Origin: Sinohyriopsis cumingii
Lineage: Eukaryota; Mollusca; Bivalvia; Unionida; Unionidae
NCBI GenBank assembly: GCA_028554795.2
Contig: CM068830.1
Coordinates: 49,238,355-49,302,354, forward strand
Direction: 5' to 3'
Length of the DNA: 64,000 nucleotides
Shown here: positions 12,251 to 26,300 of the stretch, one piece after another
Layout of the letters: each line of letters begins with the position of its first letter
How positions within the stretch are numbered: position 1 is the stretch's first letter
Position numbers and translations under genes: made by a program
The notes under the pieces: generated by a model
What the model saw: only the letters and a program-made list of their open reading frames with translations
Told to the model about the DNA's origin: nothing
Database searches by the model: none

Positions 12251-13627
12251 TCATATTATCGGATGTTTACTCCACTCCAAATTCATCTTTATTGTATACT
12301 GAGTAAGACAGATCTTGATTTCTATTTATATTTATATTTGGCGAAGTAAAAATGTTTCGTATCTTCTGTAACAGGATTTTTAAAATCTTGGGTATCTAGG
12401 TTGACTTGTGTTTAAAAACCAGTTTGGCTAAAATATGAGTTTTCATGTATTCTCAAACAGCTTCTACTGTCACCTGATGAACTCCCCATACAACTAAGTT
12501 GTCCATGCAAAATGTATGTCTGCTGAACAGCCAAAGATAGCTGACACTTCAATGTAGAGTTATAATTGGTTGGATGATCTTGGCAATGGCTCCAGTTTGA
12601 AATCCCTATTATTGGTACTAAAGATTATAATAAAGTATTTGTTGCGCTTCACTGAATCTCTTTAAACTGCTTAATTTTTAATCTGCCTGATGGAATATCC
12701 GATTAAATTATAAACTTGCCGTCTTCATCATTTTGACAACGAGAATGAACGCCATGATCCTGGGTTATCAAGTCGAATAATTATATAAGAATTACATGCT
12801 ACATAAATATTGCCATACAATTGTATTCGACATCTGATCTCTATTGTTTTGTGACTGCCTTTCCCGTGACGCAACAGTATGTGCAATAAGCTCTGTTTCT
12901 ACTTCTATGGTTCTTTGTTGGATTCGGTGGTTTCAGCACACACAGTGGTTTCTCATTATAACGTAGCTGATTAAACCGCTACGTCTCTTAAAAATACGGT
13001 CATGGTCATAAATCCCATATTATATTATTTTATTTTATCGTTGCTACGTAATCTGATTCAGTTCATTTTAATTGTGACAAAAGATAATGATCATAATATA
13101 AGATTATATCATTAAGTATACCCGGTTAAAATATTTTGTTGGAATATCTCGCAGTATAAGGTTCGTTAATTCCTAATACATGTCATTTTTCTGACTCCCA
13201 AGAACAACCTTATAAAGAGGAAGCACTCACCACGATACGCTAGTCTGAGTTCTCCTGTGGGTCATCAAATTATCTCTAACTCAAAGACAAACCACCTTAC
13301 TAAAACATTGACAAAGAGTCCCTTATATGGGTTATCTGAATGTATATAACTAAAATACAAGTACCGATCAAAGCACTTTGCATTTTCTCGCTTTAGCTGC
13401 TGGTCGGAAGCCGTATAGGTACCTCCTTCGCATCCCATGAACAGAAAGCGCCGGGCCCGCTGCATGTCATCAACCTGAAAAATCCAGCCTCCAAATGCAT
13501 TTTTAACTTGCTTGCGGTGAATCTGCAACTTTTGACTTTGTTCTGGACCACGCCTTCTTGTAGGCGGCCTGTACTGGTAGGCATCATCGTCCTCAGGTTC
13601 TATGTCTCTTGACAGTAAACTTCCCAT
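10701..13627 (-). CDS. RO60: Ro60-like TROVE/vWA RNA-binding protein, two coding exons
   Basis: Coding exon 1 is 13627-13365 and exon 2 is 12135-10701, giving 565 codons. The donor reads gatcg/gtacttg and the acceptor ttgttcttcag/gttga; the joined frame is continuous. Ro60 is a ring-shaped cytoplasmic/nuclear protein that binds Y RNAs and misfolded small RNAs. The TROVE region (about residues 45-390) shows GGWIFQVDDM, EGGTY, LFALAICAR, VCRIPTHLF and WSHKDLLRLSHIKP. The vWA domain has a complete MIDAS: DVSGSMS near residue 401, a GGTDC threonine and TDNE. The C-terminus has the family's IADPDDPNMLDIVGFD. An in-frame TAA lies directly before the ATG and a candidate 5' UTR acceptor near 13,647, so the start is well fixed. 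The N-terminus is longer than human Ro60, Arg-rich, and begins MGSLLS, an N-myristoylation-type motif. Confidence 0.95.
12174..12248. repeat. (TA)n microsatellite in the Ro60 intron
   Basis: About 37 TA units about 40 bases upstream (in transcript sense) of the Ro60 exon 2 acceptor. A branch-point-like ctaat lies between it and the polypyrimidine stretch. Reading through it gives a false Ile-Tyr N-terminus to exon 2. Confidence 0.97.
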
Positions 13628-15354
13628 TTAGAATTTCTGCTGGAAAGACATTATGATTCATTCTAAAATTGCTTTTGGCATTAATTATACTTTGCAAACA
13701 GATATGATGACAAGGGCAAGTACGTACTGTACATGTGTATATTGATCTTATTCCTTCTGAATTTTCTTCAACCTGCGAGGAAGAAATATTAGATGTATTT
13801 TGCTGGCAGAAATATAACAGTTCATTATTGAAATTAATACTATAATTAAAAGGGGTGTTATTTGATGATGACCGTTTTACAGAAAACAAATATAAAACTT
13901 TTTCTTTAATACATTAACCTCATTATAACATTAAAGTTTCATACAGGCCACTAACTATTCATTAAAATGAATCAAGAATAAAGCTTAAATAAATTAAAAA
14001 ATATCAATGTATAATATCCTTCCACTGATTTAAAAAAATTCTTAATGTACAGGTGAAAGTAAAGCAGCATTTGGAGAAATACTTCCCGTTGTACGTTTTA
14101 TAGATCTCGCATAAGGTTGTTATGTATCTGGAGCAAAACAAGCTGATCTTTCTCTACATGCAACAACATATCCTAATGAAGACACAACATTTTATGTTTG
14201 ATTGGTTGGTTCTGGAGTTTTTAACACAAGGTTAAGTTTTGTGCTAAAATACTTGAATGGTTTACTTGCCTCTATTCTAACGTTTCATGAAAATGCACAA
14301 AAGTACGATGTTTCATAAGGCAAGTAATACAATGTGTTATTTTCCCAGCAAATATTGTCCTGGACTGCAGGACATTAGATCTGGATATTACTAGGTTAGA
14401 TGGAAAATCTTTATTAGAATATTATTATTTCATTAACATATGAATGCAGTACAATTGACGCTGACCATCTTGCTCGTTGTACACAAGCTATCACTGCAAA
14501 TATCTATGTACAACATGAGTGAAACTGTCAATTTGCACATACAATTGGTTCAGAAGGCAGAAAAGCTTATGATCATGGCAAATGCAACAATGGCCTTCTC
14601 CTATTGAGTAAATTAACGGAACGCAACCTCCTTTTTACCGATTGTCTTTTACCTGCCAAATCGCAATAAAATGTCAAGGATGTAACCGCGCATCAATCAC
14701 TTACATCTCATGGACTAATTTAGCCTTAACACAATTATTTTAATAAAAAAAAAATATTTCAGCCAAAGGTAATACAATCAATTAAACTAGATATGCGATG
14801 GGTGATGACTAGAATTAGAGCGTAAAGAGCAAATGTAAATTCAGGGCTAGATCCAGAACGGAAAATTGCATAGTGCAGACCTTTTCTGGCAATCTGGTAA
14901 ACCAAATAATTAATCATATCAATAATTGTCATTGGACCATATCTAGTAACCAGCAGTACAATTCCAATGCCATCCTAGATATCCACACTCTGAGAAAAGA
15001 CCCTCAATTGTAACAATGTGAAAAGAAAATGAGTTCAAAACTTAATATGAAATGTCATAATGCGAGAAAGTTATACACGTATGGCTGATATTTATTTGCA
15101 GATCTCATTAAAAATTAAAACACTTTTGGTATATTCAATCTTTCTATTATTATTCGTATTGATTTTGTTGTTGTTCATAATACATGTCATCTATGTTCTT
15201 GAAGTGAAATGTCATATTGTGAAGAATAGAATCACTAAGATTTTTTTAATCATCGTCATCGATGCTACAAATAAATGCCTGCGTAAGAGTTTGATGAAGG
15301 GCAAGTCACTTGCAGCTTTGATGGCAAACGTCTCACTGCGAACTCTTTGTCTTA
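13628..15354. other. Host sequence 5' of Ro60, no further gene seen
   Basis: The first few hundred bases probably contain Ro60 5' UTR exon(s) and promoter. tgtctttccag near 13,647 on the minus strand could be an acceptor. I could not place a transcription start. The remainder is A+T-rich with no supported gene; a 116-codon frame at 15,060-15,410 is hydrophobic by composition and runs into repeat sequence. Confidence 0.45.
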
Positions 15355-15490
15355 ATGGTTGTTATTGTTGTTATGGGTTTAATGCTATATTTCAGCACTC
15401 GATAGGCTAGACATGGCGGCCAGCATAAGGAAGAACCAGGGAAAACCCAGATAAGAACCACCAACCCACACTAAGTTGCTAGAAAGCTTT
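15355..15490. mobile_element. Degenerate mollusc-type SINE/MITE-like fragment
   Basis: The words gggtttaatgctatatttcagcac, catggcggccagcataagg and agggaaaaccca follow in the order found in a dispersed repeat I remember as abundant in mollusc genomes. The copy is diverged and its ends are lost in the neighbouring minisatellite. Recognition is from memory of the repeat type, not a search. Confidence 0.4.
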
Positions 15491-15498
15491 ATTACGCA

Positions 15499-15722
15499 CC
15501 CACATTAGCCAAGCTAGATACTCTAACCCACATTAGCCAAGCTAGATACTCTAACCCACATTAGCCAGGCTAGATACTCTAACCCACATTAGTCAAGCTA
15601 GATACTCTAACCCACATTAGTTAAGCTAGATACTCTAACCCACATTAGCCAATCTAGATACTCTAATCCACATTAGCCAAGCTAGATACTCTAACCCACA
15701 TTAGTTAAGCTTGCTACTCTAA
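15499..15722. repeat. 28-bp minisatellite, about eight copies
   Basis: cccacattag starts recur every 28 bp from 15,499, with the body ccaagctagatactctaa. Single-base variants distinguish copies. Confidence 0.96.
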
Positions 15723-18700
15723 ACCACGCTGACAGAGGCGAGATCGCAGTGAGTGGGAATCTCCTTGTCTGAATTTTGACTCTTTTCTAAAAATTCGGGT
15801 CTCGTTTAATCTGTCACTGTTTTGTGCATTTCAGTTCATTTATTACTTGGACTAAATATCTATGCCAAGTGCAATTATGCTTAGACCACTATAACATTTC
15901 ATTGCTAAATAACGATTCATGATAGACCTGATTAAAGGATTGGGGCTACCATGGTGTGATTTTAGACTCCAACCTTTCTCATGCTGTGAGACTTAGACTA
16001 GAATTTTTTTATATATTGTATTTAGATCCCTGAAGAAGCAATTAATACAGGCAAAATTTTGGGAAATACTTAAGCTTACTAGTGACTATATAGCCACGAA
16101 TAGCAGATATTCCATTTAAACTCATTGTATAAATGTCATCGTCATGTATTTTTAAAACTCCAAATGGAAGTTTTTCTGTCTCAAAACATTTCGATGTAAT
16201 GTTTTCAACTGCAAAAATCAGTATTCTTTTCAATATCCACTAGTATATTTAAATAAAATTGAATTTTGACAAGAAAATATTGGCAGCGAGGAAATTGATT
16301 ATTTTTGTTGTTTCAGATAGCAGTAAAATAAATGTAACTTGTACAGTGTTAGCTTGTGAGCGTCAGTCTCAAGGCCTAACGTTTCTGTTATAATTTTCCC
16401 CTCCCCATTACACATATATACACAGGCGTCATCGCCTCTACTGGTTCTGCCTCCATGCCATAGACGACAATTCTGATGCTCACTTCAATAGACAGACTAT
16501 CCCCAATGAATTAAAAGCGCTATCTCAGAAAGTGTAGGTCGTGTTACACATTATTCACGAATACACGCAGATGGAAAAGATAACAGAATCCAAAATGTTT
16601 CTGACAGATGTGGCTATACAAATGCACGTTACAGACTTTAGGTTCCTGTTACTTTCTTACATAATTCCTGTTATAAATTGAAAATTTATTACTTTTTTTC
16701 ATGATATATGTTTTCGGTTCATATAATTCAGTTCCAGTTGAATATATATTTTATACAGGTGTCTTTTTCTTGGTGAAGTCAGGAACTAAATATTTCTTCT
16801 TGAGGTATCGATTTCTATCAGTCTGTGAAGCAAGATTTTGATAGAAAAGTTAACAGATTATACGTAATTAATCTAACTGTTGGTGTTCAAATTTATGAAG
16901 AAATGACCTCCAATAATATCTTTACAACAGTATTAAGCGTAAAATGAATTTGCTTAGTACTGAAAAATAAACTCCTAACTTGTCCCACGTTCTGTTGTGT
17001 AAAAAGTGGCCATAAACATGCAGTTTTACGCACTTTATAATTCCATTATTTTTACACAGTTCTTGAGATGTATCAGCAATGAAAATACGTTTTGTTTTCT
17101 ACTGTTATTTTTATTTTACTTCAAAGAAATTAGGTTTTCAGTTGAATACAATCTTTTAATATAGGTAGAGTTGTTCTTGGTGATGTCAAAAGCTATGTTT
17201 GTTATTTTCCCCATACATATTAAAACAATAGTGTTTTGTGACGTGGATGACTCAGTCTTTACCTGTATACGAACCAAGATTTTGACAGAAACATTAATTC
17301 CTTATACGTAGGTAATCTCCATGAGGGAATTGAATTTGTGAAGAAATGCCCTTCAATAACACCGTTATAACATTATTCAGGTATAGCATTTGCTTCGTAC
17401 TGCAAAATCAGGACATATGCTTGATAACTACATGAAAATAACGATCATGTTTTCAACTCGGTTGGAAAAAGGAACACTTTAACACCACGCAGATCAGTTT
17501 ACAAGAGCGTTTATCTGTTCAATGAGCAGCCAGTTCTTTTGTTCCTTCACTGGTTATATTAATACAGACAGTAAACCGGTCCCTACTAGCTAGCTTGGTA
17601 ATGGGTCAAATTTGCTTCTGACTGAACTAAAAATAACTGTTTCTAAATATAGACCGTAAAATTACCCAATGATTACTTTATATAGATACATCGCTCGATT
17701 ATAGATATGATGTCTCACTGTATTGTTTCATATGTTGACACCCATCTTAATCTTTATGATGCGAAGGCACAAAGCTGAAAAGCACGAACCTTGTGTTTAT
17801 AAATTCACACATAAATTAAATCTGAAAATTTGTTTACGTTTGCTATGAGTTAGGCTTGAAAGTTGGTTGGATAGGTTGGCGACTGCTTGTCACAGCTAGA
17901 CTATAGTATTCTCCGACCATCCCATTTGTTTGTAACCCCCCACCCCCACCCCCACCGATTTAAAAAACAAATAAACAGTACAGAAAGCATCAAAGATATT
18001 TAAAACAATGCACAAAAGTTAGCCATTTTATTTATCTGATTGTCGCCCGGGGGGTTGGGGGGACCTAAACACTGTCGACTTTCTGGCGTTCCGAATCAAA
18101 AGAGAGTTTCCTTAGCAACACGGTCGCCATATTTGATTCGGCCGGTCTATGTTTTCAAACAACAGATGTGATGTAGTTCACAGTCTTTGAAAATCTCAAT
18201 CATTCCGTAAATTTTAGAATTACGTCTCTTTGAACACACGCATACAAATGTTCCTCCTATTTATTTGTTCAATTTGTTTTAGAAATATTAAAATTAGACA
18301 TTGCAAATATTGGACGCAGACGACACAGGTTTTACTGAAACAGACTACTCTAGAAACAAGAAATGGACTACGAGCAGTCTATTTGTTTGTTTACACAAGG
18401 AACACTGACTTGAAACGACAATAATTCGAAACTGTTAGGGACCCTTTGGAGACAATCAGGTTAGAAATTAAAATTCAAGGAATGAAATGGCTAAGTTGTT
18501 TTTTGTTGCATTTTTCGTATCGTTGATACTTTTCGTTTTAATGAGCGATAGTGGGGACACAAACAAACGGGAGGGTAGGCGTGCACTATAGCACTGGAGA
18601 TCAAATGCGTCACGTGGGCTGCAAATGAACAGCCGCGTTGGTCTACGTATTTATTATGTACGTCTGCTACAGCCGTAAATACCTCAAAATCGAGATGCTT

Positions 18701-19499
18701 AAGATTGGATTAGAAGCATGCCATAAACTTTAAATATGCACGAGCTCCGTACCGATTGTTTGAGCCACCTTGTCACGGGCAAATATTCAAAACAGCTATT
18801 TACTGTTTAAAACGAACATAGCAAAGAGGGGTTGGGTGTAGTGTCGGCTTAGAGTATATGTTATCATTTGTACAAGGCATTAACCAGAATATCTGAATCA
18901 AAATCCGACAAGCATTTGCAAATAATTCATTGCCTAAGGTGTATTTGTATCTGGCTTAATCCGATGAAAATTCACCAAACAAACTGTCCAGTGCGAACAA
19001 ACGTTGCAGGCATAGACTGCTTTCCTACCTTGAATTTGTATATCTTAATGGAATATTTACTGAAATTTGTGAAACCGTCCAGTTATTTCTGAATGAACAT
19101 GCATTTTATGCAGGAAAGAAAAAAATTAATTCGTGTATTCTTATTCATACTATCTTTGGATAATATAAATATTCTACGACGAGATGAGGCAACAACTGTA
19201 TTGGAATTCGATATTTGGATTATATGCTCTTGCGGCTGGATCGCCACGGACGGCACTGATTTACAAAATTACCATATGTAATACCATAAATATATAGGTA
19301 TTATTATTATTATTATTCCGACTATTACACCTAATTTACACATACGGTGATGAAAATTAAAAGCAAATAGCGATTTTACAATTCATCAATATGTAGGGAT
19401 TCTCCGGAAGTTTACATGAGTACATATCAATAAATTTGTTCAGTTTTTTTTCGAATATTATAATGATTTATTGGTACTTTATATTATAAATCATGGCAT

Positions 19500-19509
<10 letters not shown>

Positions 19510-19552
<43 letters not shown>
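19510..19552. repeat. (TG)n microsatellite
   Basis: About 21 TG units, preceded by a short TA run. Confidence 0.96.
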
Positions 19553-19554
<2 letters not shown>

Positions 19555-20210
19555 TCCTGTAACGAAAAATTGTAACTTGTAAGAGAATTTGTTCTAAATG
19601 TAGTTTAGGGAAATTAATATGTTGGAATTTAAAAGTCTTAATCTTTCAATAACGGATTTATTAAATTATTTGATGACTGAAATTATGCACATATCAAACA
19701 GACGCAGTTAAATAAAAGGAGATATTATGTTATGTTCACAGTAATAACCACAAGAACAGAAGAAGAAAAGAAAAACGCATGTCTAAAACAATGAAGAAAT
19801 CAAACGATTTTGTACGAAAGTTGGCTCACTTTTTTCACAAGAGTAGATACCTCACTGAGTCAGGTGACGATCAAAGAATTTGTCCGTCGTTTTCGGCCAC
19901 TGTTTATACTTCGGTTCTATGTAGAAAATACAATACAACTTTACTGTTATAATACTGTTTAACGCTAATGATTAGTTGAATTAAAGTAACATGAAATAGG
20001 TTATAATTGAGCAAGAGTCATATTTACCCTTGAATTCAGTAAACTTAAAGCTCCTTTAACAATAACATATTTCTATCTACCATGCAACTTGTCTGTTGGG
20101 AACCCAGTATTGCACAACGATCAACTGACGTAGCACCAATTGGAATTAGATAACTAGATACGTGGTAATAAACTGTGTCCCATAAAGCTTATTGAAACTG
20201 ATCGACAAGC

Positions 20211-20327
<117 letters not shown>

Positions 20328-21317
20328 ATTTCACAACAGATTATTGTCTTTCAATGATGAAGGTTTCTACTTCAAGAAGTAATAATCTTTACCTACTCTT
20401 TTCCTTAGCAACTTCCCACATATAAAGACCAAATAATTATTTAAATATGAAATATATCAATTCATAAAGGTGAATCTACTCTTTGACCGTTTATATTATT
20501 ATTGTTATTATTATTATTATTATTATTATTAATGAATTCATATGGACACAAATGAAAGAAAAGTGCGGACAGTAAAATGTTAATCGCATTTAAATACATC
20601 ATGTAAGTGAAATATTGCATGTAATTTAAGTTGGAATATGTAGTAAATAATAAATACGCCCACTTTCCTTATATATACTTATTTTCTTTAAGGAAGAAGG
20701 AGACAAGAACAAACTATAATTTTCATACAACTATACAAAATATACATGAGCAGATTGCAGATGTGGAGTCTGGGGTCTGGGGCGACGCCTGCGGTTCCCA
20801 CCCCCGAAAAAAATTTCACATGAGGGCGAAACAAACGGGACGCTTCCTAGAGTAAGTATTTTTTTAATAGTGAAATATTAAAAATTATGCTCTGGGGACC
20901 CTTAGATGCAGGAGATTCACCATCATACGCCTTTTTGTGGAAGTGGGGGTAGGGGTTGCCTTTCACAGACTCCTGGCCTGCTGGTTTAACACACACACGC
21001 ACACCCACACGCAAGATATTTCAAAATCCACCCGTTAACATGTATCTTCACTGCAGAAGAAACAGCTCTCAATAACAAAAAGGTTTTAAAAAAGGAGAGA
21101 AAAAAAAACACTTGTCTTTTGTACAAATCTGTGAATTGCTATATTGCAGAAAAGCGGATTAGATTATATACACGTGCCTATATAATTTCATTTGTCTACT
21201 TCAAGTAGTTTTTGCTTAATAGTGCTAACAATATTTTCTTCGAAAATGTCTAAACCCAGAAGAAAAATGTTTATAAAATGTGTATTAAATACGTTAAAAG
21301 CTACTACGATTTTCTAG

Positions 21318-21369
21318 AACTCCAATGAGGTCATATACACACGCACACATATATGACCTCATTGGAGTT
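21318..21369. repeat. Perfect hairpin with 20-bp arms and a CA-rich loop
   Basis: aactccaatgaggtcatata at 21318-21337 is the exact reverse complement of 21350-21369. The loop is a short CA-rich stretch. It lies about 50 bp left of a hAT-like MITE and outside its ends. Confidence 0.8.
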
Positions 21370-21420
21370 TTAGTCATAATCTGCGCTGAGTGTTTTTGAT
21401 TTTAGAAATCTTGTTAGGAC

Positions 21421-21740
21421 CAGGGCCAGATTTAGGTTCATGATAAACAAGCTATAGCTTAGGGCCTCACATTCTGAAGGGGCCTCTCAAAATATCATAA
21501 TTATTTTTAGTTTGTTACAGTTTCATTATAAAATATATTTTAGTAATAATTTCACCCGTGATTTTTTGCATATGTACACTATTATCTATGCAATATATAT
21601 TATATTAAAATTACATAATTTACATTGATAGCAGTAGCAAACAATTGCCAAGTTCAGTTGTTACACAGCCTTTATTCTCTGTTAACACTTACCAGATATG
21701 GTCCCTACAGCTTCCTATAGCGTGTCTAAATTGGGCCCTG
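21421..21740. mobile_element. hAT-like MITE (320 bp)
   Basis: The left end cagggccagatttag and right end ctaaattgggccctg are inverted repeats matching at about 12 of 15 positions. The flanks are gttaggac on the left and cttaggac on the right, an 8-bp target duplication with one difference, the length made by hAT transposases. The interior has no coding capacity. The CAGGGCC terminus is typical of hAT elements. Confidence 0.72.
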
Positions 21741-22927
21741 CTTAGGACGGAAGGTCGGACAAAATAAAAATGCTAGCACTACAAGAAGGCATATCACTGC
21801 TTTATAATTATTCGAATTTGTGAGTTAAGCAAGCATTTAAGTTTTCTTTATGAACAGAATCCTTATTTTTGGCAGGCATCCAAATTATCCACCTCAGTCG
21901 GCTGTACATGTGACCATAAAAAATCCTAAGTACGCATATTTGCACAAAAATGTAAACTTTCGCATAGTTGTCTTGAGGTAAGAAGTTTCAAATTAATGGG
22001 GTGGGGGGACATGCCAGGAAGGAAGAATTAGTTTTCTTTACTTATTTGGTAAGATCAGGCTGGGGTTTTTGTTGGACCGCGCCTGTAACACATTACTGGC
22101 TATCGAATGCCAAGAAAATGAGTTTGATTGACTAATTCCCTCCCTACAGTCACGTATGAAAAGTAAAGAAGATGCAAACCTCAATAGCATTGTTAGGAAA
22201 AACTCAGCATCTGTAGTGCGAGTTGATTTTAACTATTTCCGTACCGGTACCAATCTGTGATGTGGCCTAAGGGAAAATGTGACCGGAAACAAAATATTGA
22301 GCCAACAACTCGGGCTTGAAGCAGCACCCGAAGTGTGGATGTGTAACACATCTAATGACTATGAATAATGTACAAGTAACCAGGTGATATATCACAGTCT
22401 CACATGGTTTCAAAGTTACAGAGCGGAAGGAAAGTAAGATGGTAATGTAAAATAGTCAGCAATGACCTTGCCATTGAATACAGGATTTCAAACGAGATAT
22501 GCAATACACGTTCTATTTATCTCAGACCATCTAGTAATCTCAAACGACTTTAAGTTATAGAGTGGGTGGAATGGAAAGTGTGACGGAAAGATGGAAGCGC
22601 GGATACTGAGCCCACCCCCGCTTTGCTTAGAAAAGGTCAAGGAAAAAGGAGAAAGAGTTAGAAAACAAGTAAAACTGTTTCGTGGTAACAAAAACATTAA
22701 ATGCTACTCTACGAGCAAATTATGCCAAATCAGTACAAAAAGAGACGGAGTCAATATTCACTTTAAATTGTCAAGAAAAGAAACAAACTGTAAATCAAAA
22801 CAAAGTGTAAAAATGTAGTCAAGTATTAACGTGTAAGTTTTCCAGAAACTTATTTTCTTTCCACGAAATCGGTTTTTACTTTAAATAAAATGGTTTCATC
22901 AATTGTAGTTACCTTATATTCATTTTA
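21741..22927. other. Host intergenic sequence, no gene seen
   Basis: No supported gene. A Lys-rich frame near 22,591-22,818 has no family motif and no splice context. Confidence 0.5.
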
Positions 22928-22929
22928 GA

Positions 22930-23350
22930 AGGTAGTCCACAATCGTCTAAAGATCAGATAACTAACATCTATCTAGTAGTCCACAACTGTCTACAAATCA
23001 TTAACAAATATCTATCTAATAGTCCACACTCGTCTACAGATCAAATAACAAACATCTATCTAGTAGTCCACAGCTGTCTACAGATCAGATAACATACATC
23101 TATCTATTAGTCGTATGTTATCTGATCTATCTATTAGCCGACAATCATCTACAGATCAAATAGCAAACATCTATCTAGTAGTCAACAACTGTATACAGAT
23201 CAAATAGCAAGCATCTATCTAGTAGTCCACAATCGTCTACAGATCAAATAACAGGCATTTATTTAGTAGTCCACAACTGTCTACAGATCAAGTAGCAATC
23301 ATCTAACTAGTAGTCCACAATCGTCTACAGATCAAATAACAGGCATTTAG
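22930..23350. repeat. ~44-bp minisatellite, about nine to ten copies
   Basis: agtccaca words recur at 43-46 bp spacing (22,934, 22,978, 23,021 and on) with cagatcaaataacaaacatctatct bodies. One internal segment near 23,105-23,130 is inverted relative to the rest (gtatgttatctgatct), so the array suffered a small inversion. Confidence 0.93.
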
Positions 23351-26300
23351 TAGCTCACAACTGTCGAATATCTCAAGTAAAGAACATTATATAAGAGATA
23401 AGACACAAATGTAGAGGGTAAAACGTTAATTTCCAGAATATTCGAAGTTGTGAACAAGACAGGTCTATTACTAAAATTATAATAAAGAACATGGGAAACA
23501 TCATGTACAACGGGTTTTTCATACGGGAATTCCAATGTCCTAGGCCCAGATAGAAATAAACATATTTATCTCCATTGATAATAATCCAAATATTTAACAC
23601 TCATTCATAGAGAAATATCAACTATGTATTATTTGTTTACAAAATAAAAGTTACTGGTCAGGTACACAATGAACTTGATTTTAGACAAGGTCAAGACCAA
23701 AATACACTTATATATAATATATGGATCATGGAGGAAAAACTAAAAAATACAATGGAAACATACATAACAACAGAAAATATGAAACATTTCCATGTTCTGA
23801 TCATTAAGCCAGTCTCAAGTGTTTTTAACGTATTCCGCTCGTAATCTGAGCATATTCCACTCATAGCCATTGAATACTCAGCAGTTACGGTTATCTCTCA
23901 CGACACTGTCAAATGAAACCCTTACAAATTTTGTAACATTTTATCATGCTCTTGAACGAAAACAAGGAATCTGAAGCGTACTGCTCTATGGTTCTGTCTT
24001 ACGAGAATTTACTATTTCATGCGTGATCCATGTTTTTTTTATATCCTACGTATCTACCTATCATGATCCTTTTACCTGTATTTGTACATAATTTACACGT
24101 TTATTTAATGTATACAAGTTCTGTACAGCGAACTTCATCTAATCAGCATCTGTAATATTGTTTTTACTTCAGTCAGCTCTTTCCCAACATATTATTCAAA
24201 AGATTCAAACTATGTTCCAGAATGTTACAGGTAAATGTCACGAATCGTAATTATCACCTTTACCTGTGGACTCGAAGTTTAAATTTTACAAATATTACAT
24301 TTTAGGTGACTAAGCGATGTTAGAAATGGTAATTTTCGAGGTTCAGTTTGAAACACCGCAATTGCGCTATCCACAAGTCCACTCACAAATACCAAGTTAA
24401 CCAAATGGAGGTCACACTTTTAGCTATCAGTCACCTGATTGTGACAGGAGAAATATGTACATCGCTAAAGAGTAAAAAGGTACAATATCATAGTTTCATT
24501 TAGCTAATTATTAACGATCAAGAAGATTTTAAAATTCAGTTTCAATTACAACAAACTGCATATTGTCAGCGGCATGCAGTCTTAAATTTTTCGAAATTTC
24601 AGCCACATAAAAATATTAATTTCCAGCAGAAAAAGTTATCCTAAAAACATTGTGTAGTGAACTACATGTTTAAGTATTATCATTATTATTATTAGTAGTA
24701 GTAGTAGTACTAGTAGTATTAGTAGTAGTAGAGGTAGTAGTGGTGTTGTTGACAGTGGCATTCAAAGGCATGTATATTCCGGCATTCGTGTCCAAATACC
24801 AATGTTAAGTTTTCAACTATACAACAATTTGTCTCACCAAATTATGGATTTCGTTTGTAGCTGCTTACGCCTATGGTAAATGTTTCATTTTTTCAGTAAC
24901 ACTCAGTCGATTAATCTCTAATAACATTTTTTTCTCATATTGATCTTTACACAGTTTGTAATCTTTTTACCCAATCAGTGCGTATTTTGACGACTGTAAA
25001 TATGATGAATAGGTATTGTGTATCAGTGTCCATTTTACATTAAATTACGTTATGGGTATTTTGTTATTCATGAACAACCTCCTTTTGTTTTTGCCTTTAC
25101 GGATGGCTGGCTAGATGAACATAGAGTCTTGGTAAAAACAACTGAGCCATAGAGGAAACCATCTAGCCTCAAACTTGTCCGTGCACCAGGCAAGTGAAAA
25201 TTTGTGGACAAGTTTACTTCGGATATAATTTTTTTTATACAAAACCACCACAGTATCTGCTCTCTTGAAATATTGATTGAAATTTCGGACGGGTTCTACT
25301 TTTATAAAGTTATTTGTATTCAAAATTACAATTGAATATACACCAGTCAATTAGTTTTCGTTATCTGGATAATTTTCTTTTCAAGCGCAAGTTTTAGTAT
25401 TTCATGGAAGGGAAAATGGACAAAGAAAGCCAACGAACTGTCTTATACTGTTGTGTACCACTAAAATTTAAAGTTTTAATTCATTTGTTAAAAACTGCTT
25501 TCAGCTTTTAAAATTTCCAATGACCCATTTGCTGAATTTATAGCTCTTGTGTCATTTGGTGATCACAAACCGAAAGCTATTAATCACCAAACAACTTTAA
25601 AATCCCCTCGACTTTTCTGTTCCAAAAAATACAAACTACTTGTTATGCGAATATCATTACTACATGTAATTGGATAACTGGATTGTCAATGCGGCCACGG
25701 ATGTAACATACGTATATTATTAACTAGCAGAACATTGTCGAAGGTAAATATGGCATAATTCTTAAGAAGATTAATTCATAATTGTAGATTTCACGCACGG
25801 GGGACACGATATAATGTGGTTTAGTCATGCTATTCCTAACCACTATGTCTCTACCACGTGTTTACGAAGAATGTGACATTTTCAGTGAAGGCAATACTCT
25901 GACCTCCCAACATAAATTAGATCCACTGTCTGCCCATACCTTTATGCTTCAGTTTATTAACAGTTAATCTAAAGGAGAAAAAACACGTATCTGAATTTCT
26001 CACTAATTCCCCCAAAACAAACAAGCAAAGTCTGACAGAATTCAAACGAATCTTTTAGAATATTTTGACAAATATCTCAGTCTGATTTCCTAAAATTATC
26101 GCAGGTATTTAGCGCCCCTCCTTCGTTCCCAGTGAATCTGCTCCTGATTAATCTAAAACAAATGACGGCAAGAAAAATCCAAGAATTGCAAGTTTATTTT
26201 GAAATTGAATAGTGTTTATGAAATTTTTATGGTTAAACACAATGTTCTAGAGAATTTAAATTTATGGTAATTTCAAGAATGTATCAACTAATTATATTGC

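Noticed and set aside
12135..12254. Extended N-terminus of the Ro60 exon 2 frame starting in an Ile-Tyr run
   Set aside because: It translates intron and TA microsatellite. A clear acceptor at 12,136-12,138 and exon 1 at 13,365-13,627 give the correct structure.
15060..15410. 116-codon plus-strand frame with hydrophobic N-terminus
   Set aside because: Low-complexity hydrophobic stretch reading into a dispersed repeat; no family motif.
21318..21369. tRNA or other structured RNA gene from the hairpin
   Set aside because: A single perfect stem with CA-rich loop and no promoter boxes; more likely a foldback relic.
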